A stretch of 64,000 nt of DNA from Schistosoma haematobium (lineage: Eukaryota; Platyhelminthes; Trematoda; Strigeidida; Schistosomatidae): contig NC_067199.1 of the NCBI RefSeq assembly GCF_000699445.3, positions 31,659,902 to 31,723,901 on the forward strand. Direction: 5' to 3'. Every line of letters starts with the position of its first letter. The first letter of the stretch is position 1. Below the pieces are notes generated by a model. The model was not told the origin of the DNA. It did not search any database and saw only the letters and a program-made list of their open reading frames with translations. Both the position numbers and the translations under genes were made by a program. Positions 55,541-64,000 of the stretch are shown here, piece after piece.

Positions 55541-55970
55541 AAATTCACTTGGTGTTGTTTTACTTGTATCTTCCTATCGTTATTTAGAACTGCAATAGAT
55601 CAATCTTTTCCTGGCATATGTGCGTCCTGTGCGGATTGACTCGATATAACTATAAGTCACAAGCCCTTTAAGCAAAGATAGATAGTAGATAGCAGTGGAA
55701 TCCAAGACGTGAGTTTCGCCCTACTTTGGACTCGTCAGCTGGATGTACCTGCATCTCATAGTTGATGTTCACTCTGGGACTCGAACCGAGTACTGTTCGC
55801 TTCAGACGTCATAGCGTTATTTACTTACCTATTGAGTCCCGATAGCCATTTGCTTGTACAAGGGGGTGAAGTTTAAATCCACTTGGCTTTGTTTTACTTG
55901 TATCTTTCAATTGTCAGGACTGCAATTGCTCAGTCTCTTTTTTGGTATAAGTGCATACTGTGTGGATTTA
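55541..55970 (-). mobile_element. SINE-B / Sm-alpha tandem unit: one full monomer plus start of next
   Basis: The block aaattcacttggtgttgttttac at 55541 recurs as aaatccacttggctttgttttac at 55875, 334 bp on, the length of the Sm-alpha hammerhead satellite monomer. Read on the minus strand, the full monomer has the A-box region (tcaataggtaagtaaataac), the B box (cggttcgagtccc), the ribozyme (55700-55744) and the 3' part. A second, truncated monomer runs to about 55970. This is the only tandem join of this family in the window. The next SINE-B composite is 580 bp away. Confidence 0.8.
55700..55744 (-). ncRNA. Hammerhead ribozyme, intact core (SINE-B)
   Basis: Minus-strand order: stem I ATCCAG, core CTGACGA, stem II GTCC-AAAGTA-GGGC (one G-U pair), core GAAA, a poor stem III (CTC/ACG), then TC, and stem I partner TTGGAT (pairs fully with ATCCAG, one G-U). 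All core positions are present; only stem III is weak. It comes with its own tRNA-like promoter about 70 bp upstream on the same strand, so it could be transcribed as in the known family. Confidence 0.65.
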
Positions 55971-57026
55971 TGTATCTATAAAGTAATCCATTTTCAAAGT
56001 AACTTATTTTGAATATTAGTTAGAGAATTATAGAATACCATGATATGTTATACAGTTTTTAATTATTAACTTTTGATCCCTTAACGACATACAATAACTA
56101 ATCGATATACGAAAGAATTTTTGTGTCTCACATTGAATACGATATATTTAAACACTTGTATCCGAGCCCAGTAATTTTTGTTATAAAATTTAGTCAACTT
56201 GTGTTGTAGCATGAACTTCATACTATTTTTCGACCAAGCACTGCTTTATTCACTATTCGACTGATTCCACTGGGAATCCATATCTTATGTATCCTATACA
56301 CAGTGAAGTATGCAAGACTTATTTGTATTTACAGATAAAACTACAAATAATGTCATCACAAGGTGACTTGCTTGAATATTTGGGCTACCTGTTCCTGACA
56401 TCTGGATATTTCAATAACGCACCTATTCAGGTGCGTTCAGGATAAGCTTGAGGCATTTCGCTATACAAGTTACAAAAGAACCTAATGAGAGACATCGTGG
56501 TCGCTGGCAACATGCATCGAAAAGAATATACATTATTCATATGCCCATGCATGAACTGTTAACATCTAATTAGTGACCACTCATTATTTATCGGAAGCAT
56601 CGATCAAGAAATAAGAAAGGGAAACTTGTTGAGATACTTCGTGCTGGGAATTCTATATTGCACCAAAATAAAACAATAGTAACGTTTGAATGTGAGATTC
56701 TTAGTAAGTCCTATTTCTGTCATAGGAATGATTGACTACATTTGTAAAACAGAAATAGAACATACAGTGGGATTGCTCAAGATAGCTTTAGAAGTTATAA
56801 CCCGAATATACATCGAATTCGACAGGAAAATACGATTACAAATGTATTACTCAGAAAATTAATCTTCGAATCCTCACTTTTAAAATCCGCGTTTCTTTAA
56901 ATAACATCGGTCCGCTTATATGCACAGATAATTTTAATGTCGAAAATTCAGTGATTTAAAATAAATGAAAAATTCAACTATAATATCTTAATTCACATCA
57001 CAAAGTGATCTTAATTTAATAATAAT
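55971..57026. other. AT-rich DNA with a GC-richer unknown patch
   Basis: A patch at about 56355-56650 is richer in G+C and holds a perfect 8-bp hairpin (56417-56436), but has no long frame. It may be a decayed repeat. No gene recognised. Confidence 0.4.
56417..56436. other. Perfect 8-bp hairpin
   Basis: acgcacct - attc - aggtgcgt. An isolated GC-rich palindrome; role unknown. Confidence 0.5.
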
Positions 57027-57110
57027 TAGAAAACCAGAAAGCACTGGACAGGTATTGAATCCTTGCAAAAGAATTATCAGCAAAGAGTGCCTTCGAATTC
57101 ACTGTATTAT
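57027..57110 (-). mobile_element. SINE-A fragment
   Basis: Only tagaaaaccagaaagcactgg, acaggtattgaatcc and gaattatcagcaaagagtgcc are recognisable (reversed ribozyme stem I strands and part of the core). It probably belongs to an old minus-strand copy. Confidence 0.4.
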
Positions 57111-57992
57111 CGAAACCAGGTTATTCAGGTTTTATGGCAAGCACCTAGCAAATGGACCATGAGTTCAAAATCCTTCGGTGTACATATCTATTTTCAACCC
57201 ATAGTTGAACTTGTAATACTTCGAAACAATAAATTCTGGGTTGGGTTCTTGGTAAAAATTATGAACACCTATTTAAATACTGTTAGGCTATTGTTTTTCA
57301 GCCTAGATAATATATATATATATATCACCTTTGTTTCACTAAATAGACACTTAATAAAAAAACTTATATTGTTACACAACTACAAACCATAATTATTAAA
57401 TAAGTTAACTTAAAGTACATATAATCCATTTATTCATCAATTTTTCTGTATTAACTCATTCATTTACGTATTGTCAGGTTCATTTACTTCTCAATACAAA
57501 CTCTTGGCAAATCAACAGACCGAATAATCTTTTTTTCCCTCTTCATTAGATTATTTTATTCGGTTGAATACATTTAGTAAAAAACAAATCTACATTGGTT
57601 TGTATTAACAAAAAGACTAACTAATTCTTCTAATAAAATCATTAAGTAATAAGCAAAAGAATACAATACCAAAATACGTAAGATAATCAGATAAATCAAC
57701 AAAGTATATAACTTTCTATAAACATGTCAATATTTATAACTAATTTCCAAGTGGATTTATCAACATTTTCATGGAAAGCTCAGACTTATGACAATGATCT
57801 AATATGAAATAAAATAGTGACATGTTGATAACATTAGACGATGATTACTTTACCTTACAAATAAACTAACTTTATTATCTTCCATGATCGAAGTTCATAC
57901 CATCGTGTTCATAGTATTTTGTAATGATCCAATCAAGTTAATGAATGACAAACATCATTTTGATTTTTTTTTTATCAAACTTTTATATTAGT

Positions 57993-58320
57993 ATGGTGGT
58001 ATTTTAATAGTTGGAATCGTGAGATGATCTAAGCTAGATAACCACTAAGAACCAGGAGGCACTGGATGGCCATTTCGTCCTAGTCTGGGTTTCCTCGGCA
58101 GAGCTCATCCACGATCCTGCACATGGAAATAGAACCTAGGACCTTCGGTCTCATATGTGAGGATAAACGTTCGTTTATCCTCTAGCCTAGTTAGCCGGCA
58201 TCCAACGGTGTTGGTGCCTAACTTCAATCAATCCACGATCTTGAGCAGCGCTTCATCCACTGCCTATGATAGATGACTGTCTCATACCCGACACTGATTG
58301 GACTACACTGGTCACGCAGT
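57993..58320 (-). mobile_element. SINE-A, near full-length
   Basis: Minus-strand copy with all modules: tagttggaatcgtgagatg, accaggaggcactggatgg, the ribozyme block (minus core CCGAGGA, inactive), a B-box remnant (aatagaacctagg), the tRNA-like region (tttatcctctagcctagttagccgg), catccaacggtgttgg, and the 5' body to cactgattggactacactgg. The string aggataaacg-ttcg-tttatcct at about 58162-58182 forms a local hairpin inside the A-box region. Confidence 0.75.
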
Positions 58321-58745
58321 AGATTTTGTTAACTGTGACAAAGATATCCGTTGTTAAACAATACTTGATTCTCTTTAACCTTCTAAAATAATCATTAATA
58401 ATGTTCAAAGTTTTTATGTATTCAGCCAAATTAAAGTCAATACTTCAGTCCTACCAATTATGATTTAGAAATTTGTTAAAGTTCAGATTTATGGTCCACA
58501 CATATCATGTGGTATGAAGTGGAGTGTTAGTAGTCAAAGTAATCAGTATATTCACTGAGTTATTTGTTCGAATAGCACTCAAGTTTGATTTCAGTGGTTG
58601 AATAATAGTTTACATAATCAATAATAATAACACTGAGACTTGTAGTTTCTCTTATCATTTATCAAATAGTGAATAAATCGTGAATAGAGTAACAATCAAA
58701 CAATTGCAAACAAACTAGGTTAACTATTTGATATCAACACAAAAC

Positions 58746-59033
58746 ATGTTTAAGTTTAGATTGCTGAGTAATAGTAATGAGCTGAAACAAAATACAATGA
58801 AATATGAGAGGAAGACAGAGTATGTACTGACAGGATTGTTAGAAGAATCAACTCAATCTAATAATATAACTAAACTGTTTCATCACAGTATTATTGCTAT
58901 CGTTCATAAACAGTCAACTTTTTTAAAACATCCTATCTATTCTTTGATTATTCTTTTCATTTCCATCACACTTTACTTATCTCATTGTTATCATCATCAT
59001 CATCATCATCATCAACGTTCTCATCTCATTTAA
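58746..59033 (+). CDS. Small ORF of 95 codons (unsupported by homology)
   Basis: ATG to TAA: a charged N-terminal part (about residues 1-65), one hydrophobic segment (about 67-83, YSLIILFISITLYLSHC) and a His-rich C-terminus coded by a CAT/TCA microsatellite. It resembles a single-pass tail-anchored layout, but codon use is AT-driven. There is no promoter, splice or family evidence. It could be chance. Confidence 0.15.
   Translation: MFKFRLLSNSNELKQNTMKYERKTEYVLTGLLEESTQSNNITKLFHHSIIAIVHKQSTFLKHPIYSLIILFISITLYLSHCYHHHHHHHQRSHLI
58991..59014. repeat. (TCA)8 microsatellite
   Basis: Eight TCA units within the small ORF. Confidence 0.9.
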
Positions 59034-59900
59034 TTTATTGTTTAGGATAATCAATTTTTTGTTTTCTATTCTTTTCGATTATTATTATTTTTATAATTAA
59101 TATTACTTCATTTTATAAATAGTACTTAATTGTATTGAACATGTGTTTCTCAATCAATTTATATAATTACATAAAGTTTTCAGTTACTTTGTTTTGTATC
59201 ATTTGAGTAGTTAGATAAATTGTTAATAGCATTAATCAATCAAACCAATGTTTAATTGACTCTTTTTTCTACAAAACATGCTTATATGTATATATATATA
59301 TATCATTACTTTGTTTTATTAACTGATTATCTTTCAACACTAACTAATCAATCACTGAACAGAATACTTACAAGTCTAAAACAGAACTAAATTTCCTGGT
59401 ATTAAGAGCTTTATTGTTTGTTTATGTCTTTCTAACTTTTTCCTTTCTCATCTATCTCCATCTCTCTCTCACTCTCACTCTCTCTCTCTATATATATATA
59501 TATATAGGTTCTGATAGCTTGTACAGACGATTCAAGCTAACATGAAGCAGTTATCCATTGACAGTGTTGGATAGCAATCCCTTTATTCATAATTTTAACT
59601 ATTCAATTTCTTTTTATCATCTATACAATATCTTGTTATTTATAAGAACATATACTTTGGTTTTTTTAATTTTGTATGTTTGAGAGTGCCTATTTCTTAG
59701 TTTTAAACTAGAGTTGAACAGTTGTCCCTAATTTTCATCAGTTTTTCAAACTGCCTTTAGCATGGATTCCAGACTATCTGCAGACTAGAAAAATCCTAAT
59801 AAACTATGAGTAAAAAAATAGTCAGCTAATAAAAGAAGCTATTTTTACCATTTAATTTTACACGATGGAATCATGTCAGTTGAATTACTAATGAAGCATT
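59034..59900. other. AT-rich DNA with CT/TA tract
   Basis: Contains TA units near 59289-59302 and the CT-then-TA tract at 59447-59506. No gene seen. Confidence 0.5.
59447..59506. repeat. CT-rich tract followed by (TA)n
   Basis: A pyrimidine tract (CT repeats) running into about nine TA units. Confidence 0.85.
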
Positions 59901-60066
59901 ACACAACCTAATGGCTATCGGGACTTAGTACGTCAGTGAAAAATGAGCTAGGTACCGGAAATAAAAGGTGATAGGTTCTAGTCTCTATACGAACATTATA
60001 GCCAGGTTACAGGTACATTTAAGATAACATCAAATGCACATCCTGTATTTTACTACTAGCCGCTAA
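59901..60066 (+). mobile_element. SINE-B copy, strongly diverged
   Basis: Order of modules kept: aatggctatcgggacttag, B-box remnant gttctagtctc, gaacattatagccaggttacaggtac, then a ribozyme region with the core and stem II deleted (aagataacatcaaatgcacatcctg) and ttactactagccgct. Inactive. Confidence 0.55.
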
Positions 60067-60359
60067 ATATATATTTTCTACAAAACTCATAACTGAAATG
60101 TAACATCAATCCAATCGGTTCAAGGCACAAATATGCCATTAGAATATGACCACTTGTAGATTTTAAAATCAGTAGCCTGGAATAACAAATGATAACAAAT
60201 AGAATGCCATTTATGTTTCAAAGCTATTATAGTGAACGAGAACACAAGAAGGAACAATCGAATATATTTGAATACAAAATTACAAAACCACTCAGTGAAA
60301 TCTGAGAATCATACAGTAAATAATTCATTTGCAAAATGTTAATCAGTCGTCTCAGACTT

Positions 60360-60508
60360 CATTGTTCTTTCATTTCCATATCAACCATTCCCCTGTTCTC
60401 ATTCCTTTTTCTTTGATCACCTTAACCCTCTGCCACTAGGTATTTCACTTTCGATTGATGATACATATTTCTTACATCTATCGATATCAGTAGCACACAT
60501 CACATTAT
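60360..60508 (+). mobile_element. LINE 3' UTR-like fragment
   Basis: Same motif string as 38570-38725: cttaaccctctgccactagg, tttcactttcgattgatg, tatcgatatcagtagcacac. No coding part. Confidence 0.5.
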
Positions 60509-62182
60509 CAGATTACTGTCTAACTTATCAAGACAGTATTTAGCTGTATGGAATGGAAACATTTTTGTTTAGCTGTGATGTGTCGGGTTATGTCCAAACA
60601 ATTAACATCCCGAAATATGGATTACATTGTCGAATCTAGTGACTCTATTTTAACTTGATGTATAGGATTCTATTAACAGAAATCAATGTACAATCTGTGT
60701 AATTTCAGATTTTTTTGTAAAAGTCTACTTTTCATTATAACTCTAATATATAAAAATGAAAATGAGTCTTTTCCGCTTTTTTGTTGTTGTTGTTGTTGTT
60801 CTACTCAATTTGTTAGTGAACGGATATAAAGAAATTATCTACCACTTCACATTCTAATCTTGAGATATCAAATAAAAATACTACAGATTTTGTATTTACT
60901 GTAGTTCTATATTCAGTTGTTTTTCTCTTAATATTGAATTTATTTACGAGTCACCCTATGAAAATTCTATCAAGTACACATAAACATAAAACTGTTTAAC
61001 ACACTTGTTTTTTTTAAAAAAAAACTTTCATTTCACTAAAATGAACTTCCGGTATAATTTTAGTTGTAGCCATCTTACCTGTTTATTCAGTCGGTCATCC
61101 ACATTATATACTGGGTTATTTTATGACATTTATTTTTAAAAATATTTCCTCTATTGTACGAGTGTACTTAAATATATATGTATATATGTTAGTGAGAAGT
61201 AGTCGTCCCTGGGAATAAAAAGTATAATGTGCCAGAGAAATGTACAGTTTATGGTAGTTATTAATTATTTTTTGGTGTGTTTGTATAAAATTTCACTTAA
61301 TTTGTTACATTGAAACTTTTACCAGTTTCTTTTTTTTTTAATTAGGTAAAGATTTTTTTTCGTGAACATACTGAAATTGAAAAAAACACAAGCATAGTGA
61401 CATTTTATTCAATCTTATTTTCTTCTTTCTTCATATTATCATCTATCAAAATATGTATCTATAACTGACATTGTATGGTATAGACTATGTATAATTGTAG
61501 ATAGAATAATACAAGAAGTAACAAGCATATACATAAGGTGTTTTAGAATAATGTTAATCAAGCTGAAAAATGACAAACATAAAACTAAACTGAATGTATG
61601 TATATGCATATACGGGTATTTAACAGATAAGACATTTATACGTATATATACATATTTAAAGTGTTATTTCTCCAGACATGTCAATCTAATAATTTCAATT
61701 TAATATAAACACAATAACATCATAATACAAGTATCAACTCACTTATTCATCTGTGAATATTCCTGTCTTAGTTACTTAGTCTTATCAATAATACTTTTGT
61801 TTTAAGTAATGATAAAGGTATTATGTGTGTATGTGTGTTTATTTCAAAACAACTCTATACTAAGTGCCTTTTTCACTTTCTAGTCATAGTTATTATTATT
61901 ATTATTATTAACGTTACTACTGTAACTAATGCTAATAATACTGTTGCCATTCTAAGTGGTACAGTTTGATTAAGTGTATTGTTGCACGTCTCTCAAAGAT
62001 AAAAATATCTTTTTTAGAAATATAACCGAATGCACTTTATTTATTTATTTAAAAAATGTCATTCATTCAGTTAGTTTTCCATCACGGAAAGTATTTGAAA
62101 ATAACAGTATTGAACAGATCTATCAACCTTAGTTTTGGATACTAATAGAGATGGGATCTAAGTTTAATAAGACTTGTGATAA
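60509..62182. other. AT-rich DNA with TTG and TTA tracts
   Basis: (TTG)7 at 60780-60800, TTA units at 61890-61911, TA/ATGTATA alternations near 61170-61190. No gene recognised. Confidence 0.5.
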
Positions 62183-62193
62183 ATACACTATAT
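62183..62193. repeat. Target-site duplication, left copy
   Basis: ATACACTATAT, repeated exactly at 62602-62612. Confidence 0.75.
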
Positions 62194-62601
62194 ATTTTTT
62201 TGGTTGAGATCATGAACCGATTGATGTTAAGTCGCCGTTGGAAACCTGGAAGCACTGGATAGCCGTTTCGTCCTATTGTAGGACTCCTAAGCAATGCGCA
62301 TTCACGATCCCGCTCCCCGTGGGATTCAAATCCAGGGCCCTCAGGCTCGCGCGCGAACGTTTAACTTACCGGACCACTGAGCCGGCATCCAATGGTATTA
62401 GTGTCTAACACCAACCAACCCACGAAATTGCACAACCATCTTCCATTGTACTGAGGTAGATATCTGTCTCTACCCTTCACGGATTAGCTCCGTGTCCCAC
62501 AATAGGACGAAACGGCCGTCCAATGCTTCCAGGTTTCCAACGGTGGTCTAACATCAATCGGCTCATGATCTCAATCAAAAACTTAATAATCTCCACAACC
62601 C
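62194..62601. mobile_element. SINE-A fold-back composite with 11-bp TSD
   Basis: A 408-bp unit between perfect 11-bp duplications. The minus-strand arm carries the ribozyme block (core CTTAGGA, inactive), the B box (gggattcaaatcc), the A-box region (cgcgaacgtttaacttacc.. gaccactgagccgg), taatggtattagtgtc-type sequence, and the 5' body to catcttccattgtactg and cacggattagctccgtg. It switches at about 62493 into a plus-strand ribozyme half (tcccacaataggacgaaacggccgtcc) and 3' part ending ctccacaaccc. The plus ribozyme lacks the CTGAGGA strand because the switch lies just after it. Confidence 0.85.
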
Positions 62602-62612
62602 ATACACTATAT
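62602..62612. repeat. Target-site duplication, right copy
   Basis: Exact copy of 62183-62193. Confidence 0.75.
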
Positions 62613-63720
62613 TATATTTACTGAGTCAAACTCCAGACAACTAGTGTAGTTCGATCATTATTTGATTCGATCAATGATTTATGTTTCAATCTGGATATAG
62701 ATGATTTTCATCAGTCACGACTTTAAACTTAAACCTTTAAGAAATTCATCTTGCATACAACACATATTCACCTAAAGAACATAGACTTTTTGGAGATTAA
62801 ATGATTTTAAGTTAATTTTTAAAACGAACTGAAATCATAAAAAAATTGTGGACCACTTAGCAACTGGTAGATTCTATTTAGCAATTTCTCAACCTTGTAT
62901 GATCTCTTATTTGTATGAAAAAGAAAATTTAGATGTTATAAACTGTTTGCCATCATCATAGCTATAACAACGAATAATAACAAAATAATAATAATCTACC
63001 ATCCGAATAACATGAGTAACCAATATTATAAATTACCAAATTATCTTGATTTCAAGGCTTATGTTATTTAAAAGAGAAAATACTTATAAATTTATTTTTA
63101 CTACTCAATCGTTTTATGGCCAAAAACCAAAAAAAACAAAGAAACACAACAGTTTCATAAACTTTTCTATATTTTGAGTGTGGTTTTATATCTGAAAATG
63201 ATAGGAAAATCAAGCTACTTTCTAGAAGTAGTGAGTGATTGGTTATATATATGTATATATATAATTTAGTTTAACTCGGATTTCCATATTCTATGTACTG
63301 AAGATGGATTTTTTGTGATAATGATGTAAATTCATTCTGTTACGTGGAAAGAAACTTTCCAAGACACAAAAGATAATTTACTATTCACTGAACTAAATTT
63401 ATATCAAATACATAGTGGGGGGGAATAAATACTTACAAATGTTTCTTAATAAAAATACTTGCTCAAGCAGTTCTCAGAGAAATCTAACTAAATATTTATT
63501 ACGTATACAATTTGTTTATTTCAAAAGTATTTCTCTGTGGAGAACTTTGTTTGTAGTTTCAAGATCCATTTGATATTGAGTTGATATCATTTGAAGAAAC
63601 ATTATTTACGGTTGTTTTCAACTTATATTCACTAGTAATTAGCTTTGAGATAAATTTCTTGGTCTGATAAGAAGCTATAACTTGTTAACTCGACCAAATC
63701 GGAATTTGCACAGCAGCTCA
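62613..63720. other. AT-rich DNA, no gene seen
   Basis: A short G-run (tggggggg) at about 63415-63422 and TA alternations near 63245-63263. No gene recognised. Confidence 0.45.
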
Positions 63721-63724
63721 TCAA

Positions 63725-64000
63725 TGAATGTGATTTAAGGTGACACTATACTACTTTTATCCTTAAAAAATGTGGAAGTTTAAGCTATTTAAGGTTCCGG
63801 GTCACGATTTTGTATATCCATGCTGGTATGTGATACTAAAGAATCCTAGATAAGAACAAAACACTATTCGACAGACCCTAGTTTTCATTGTTCTCCCCAA
63901 TTGACATCAGTCTGCACCTAGTGACAAAGTCTCGATGTAAACTAACATTTTATGAATTGACAATGACTACTCTGGTCTCCTACTCCTTCATCATATAGTG
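63725..64000. repeat. GC-richer segment, probable unidentified repeat, cut by the window end
   Basis: Base composition shifts from about 63790: ggttccgggtcacgattttg, catgctggtatgtgatac, aatcctagataagaac, cagtctgcacctagtgac. It has no long frame on either strand. Its texture is like decayed retroelement DNA and it continues past the window, so its type cannot be set. Confidence 0.3.

Noticed and set aside
1..64000. CRISPR array, bacterial operons or integrated virus
   Set aside because: Repeats are dispersed and diverged, not regularly spaced; no ribosome-binding sites or long frames; no viral structural or replication protein seen.

Overview
ORGANISM. The window is AT-rich, has no long open frames, no operons and dense, short, diverged retroelement copies. 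Two repeat families carry an RNA polymerase III (tRNA-like) promoter directly followed by a hammerhead ribozyme. One of them has the sequence and the 334-bp repeat period of the Sm-alpha satellite of schistosomes. RTE-type LINE tails and a Penelope-like fragment fit the same source. I read this as intergenic or intronic nuclear DNA of a blood fluke (Schistosoma); the species cannot be decided from the sequence alone. LAYOUT. About two dozen loci hold copies of a tRNA-derived, hammerhead-bearing SINE (here SINE-A) and about eight hold the Sm-alpha-like SINE (SINE-B). LINE pieces lie at 2.3 kb (RTE endonuclease end), 15.2 kb, 50.9-51.4 kb and 52.8-53.3 kb (reverse transcriptase C-termini with 3' UTRs), and at 38.6, 51.6 and 60.4 kb (3' UTR-like pieces). 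A 431-bp apparently identical inverted pair of a LINE-tailed element lies at 35.3 and 37.0 kb, with an older relative at 49 kb. A 270-bp solo LTR with a 5-bp target duplication is at 19.9-20.2 kb. A frameshifted Penelope-like element ending in a GIY-YIG-type motif is at 29.3-30.1 kb. The rest is AT-rich DNA with microsatellites and no recognisable genes. POSSIBLE HOST GENES. No conserved host gene is recognised. The best candidates are a 25-residue signal-peptide-like first exon with a strong splice donor at 44.93-45.00 kb, a membrane-protein-like exon at 28.7 kb, a 95-codon small ORF at 58.7 kb and a very short exon-like start at 6.9 kb. All are weak. HOW THE PARTS FIT. The main signal is architectural. 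Many SINE copies are head-to-head fold-backs: a minus-strand piece joins a plus-strand piece near the tRNA-like or ribozyme region, with 3' tails facing outwards. Three of these composites (13408-13888, 52003-52268, 62194-62601) have perfect 11-14 bp target-site duplications around the whole fold-back, so each inserted as one unit. Two copies keep a complete-looking hammerhead core in SINE-A (24311-24356 plus strand, 13494-13537 minus strand) and two in SINE-B (55700-55744 and 47524-47568, both minus strand).
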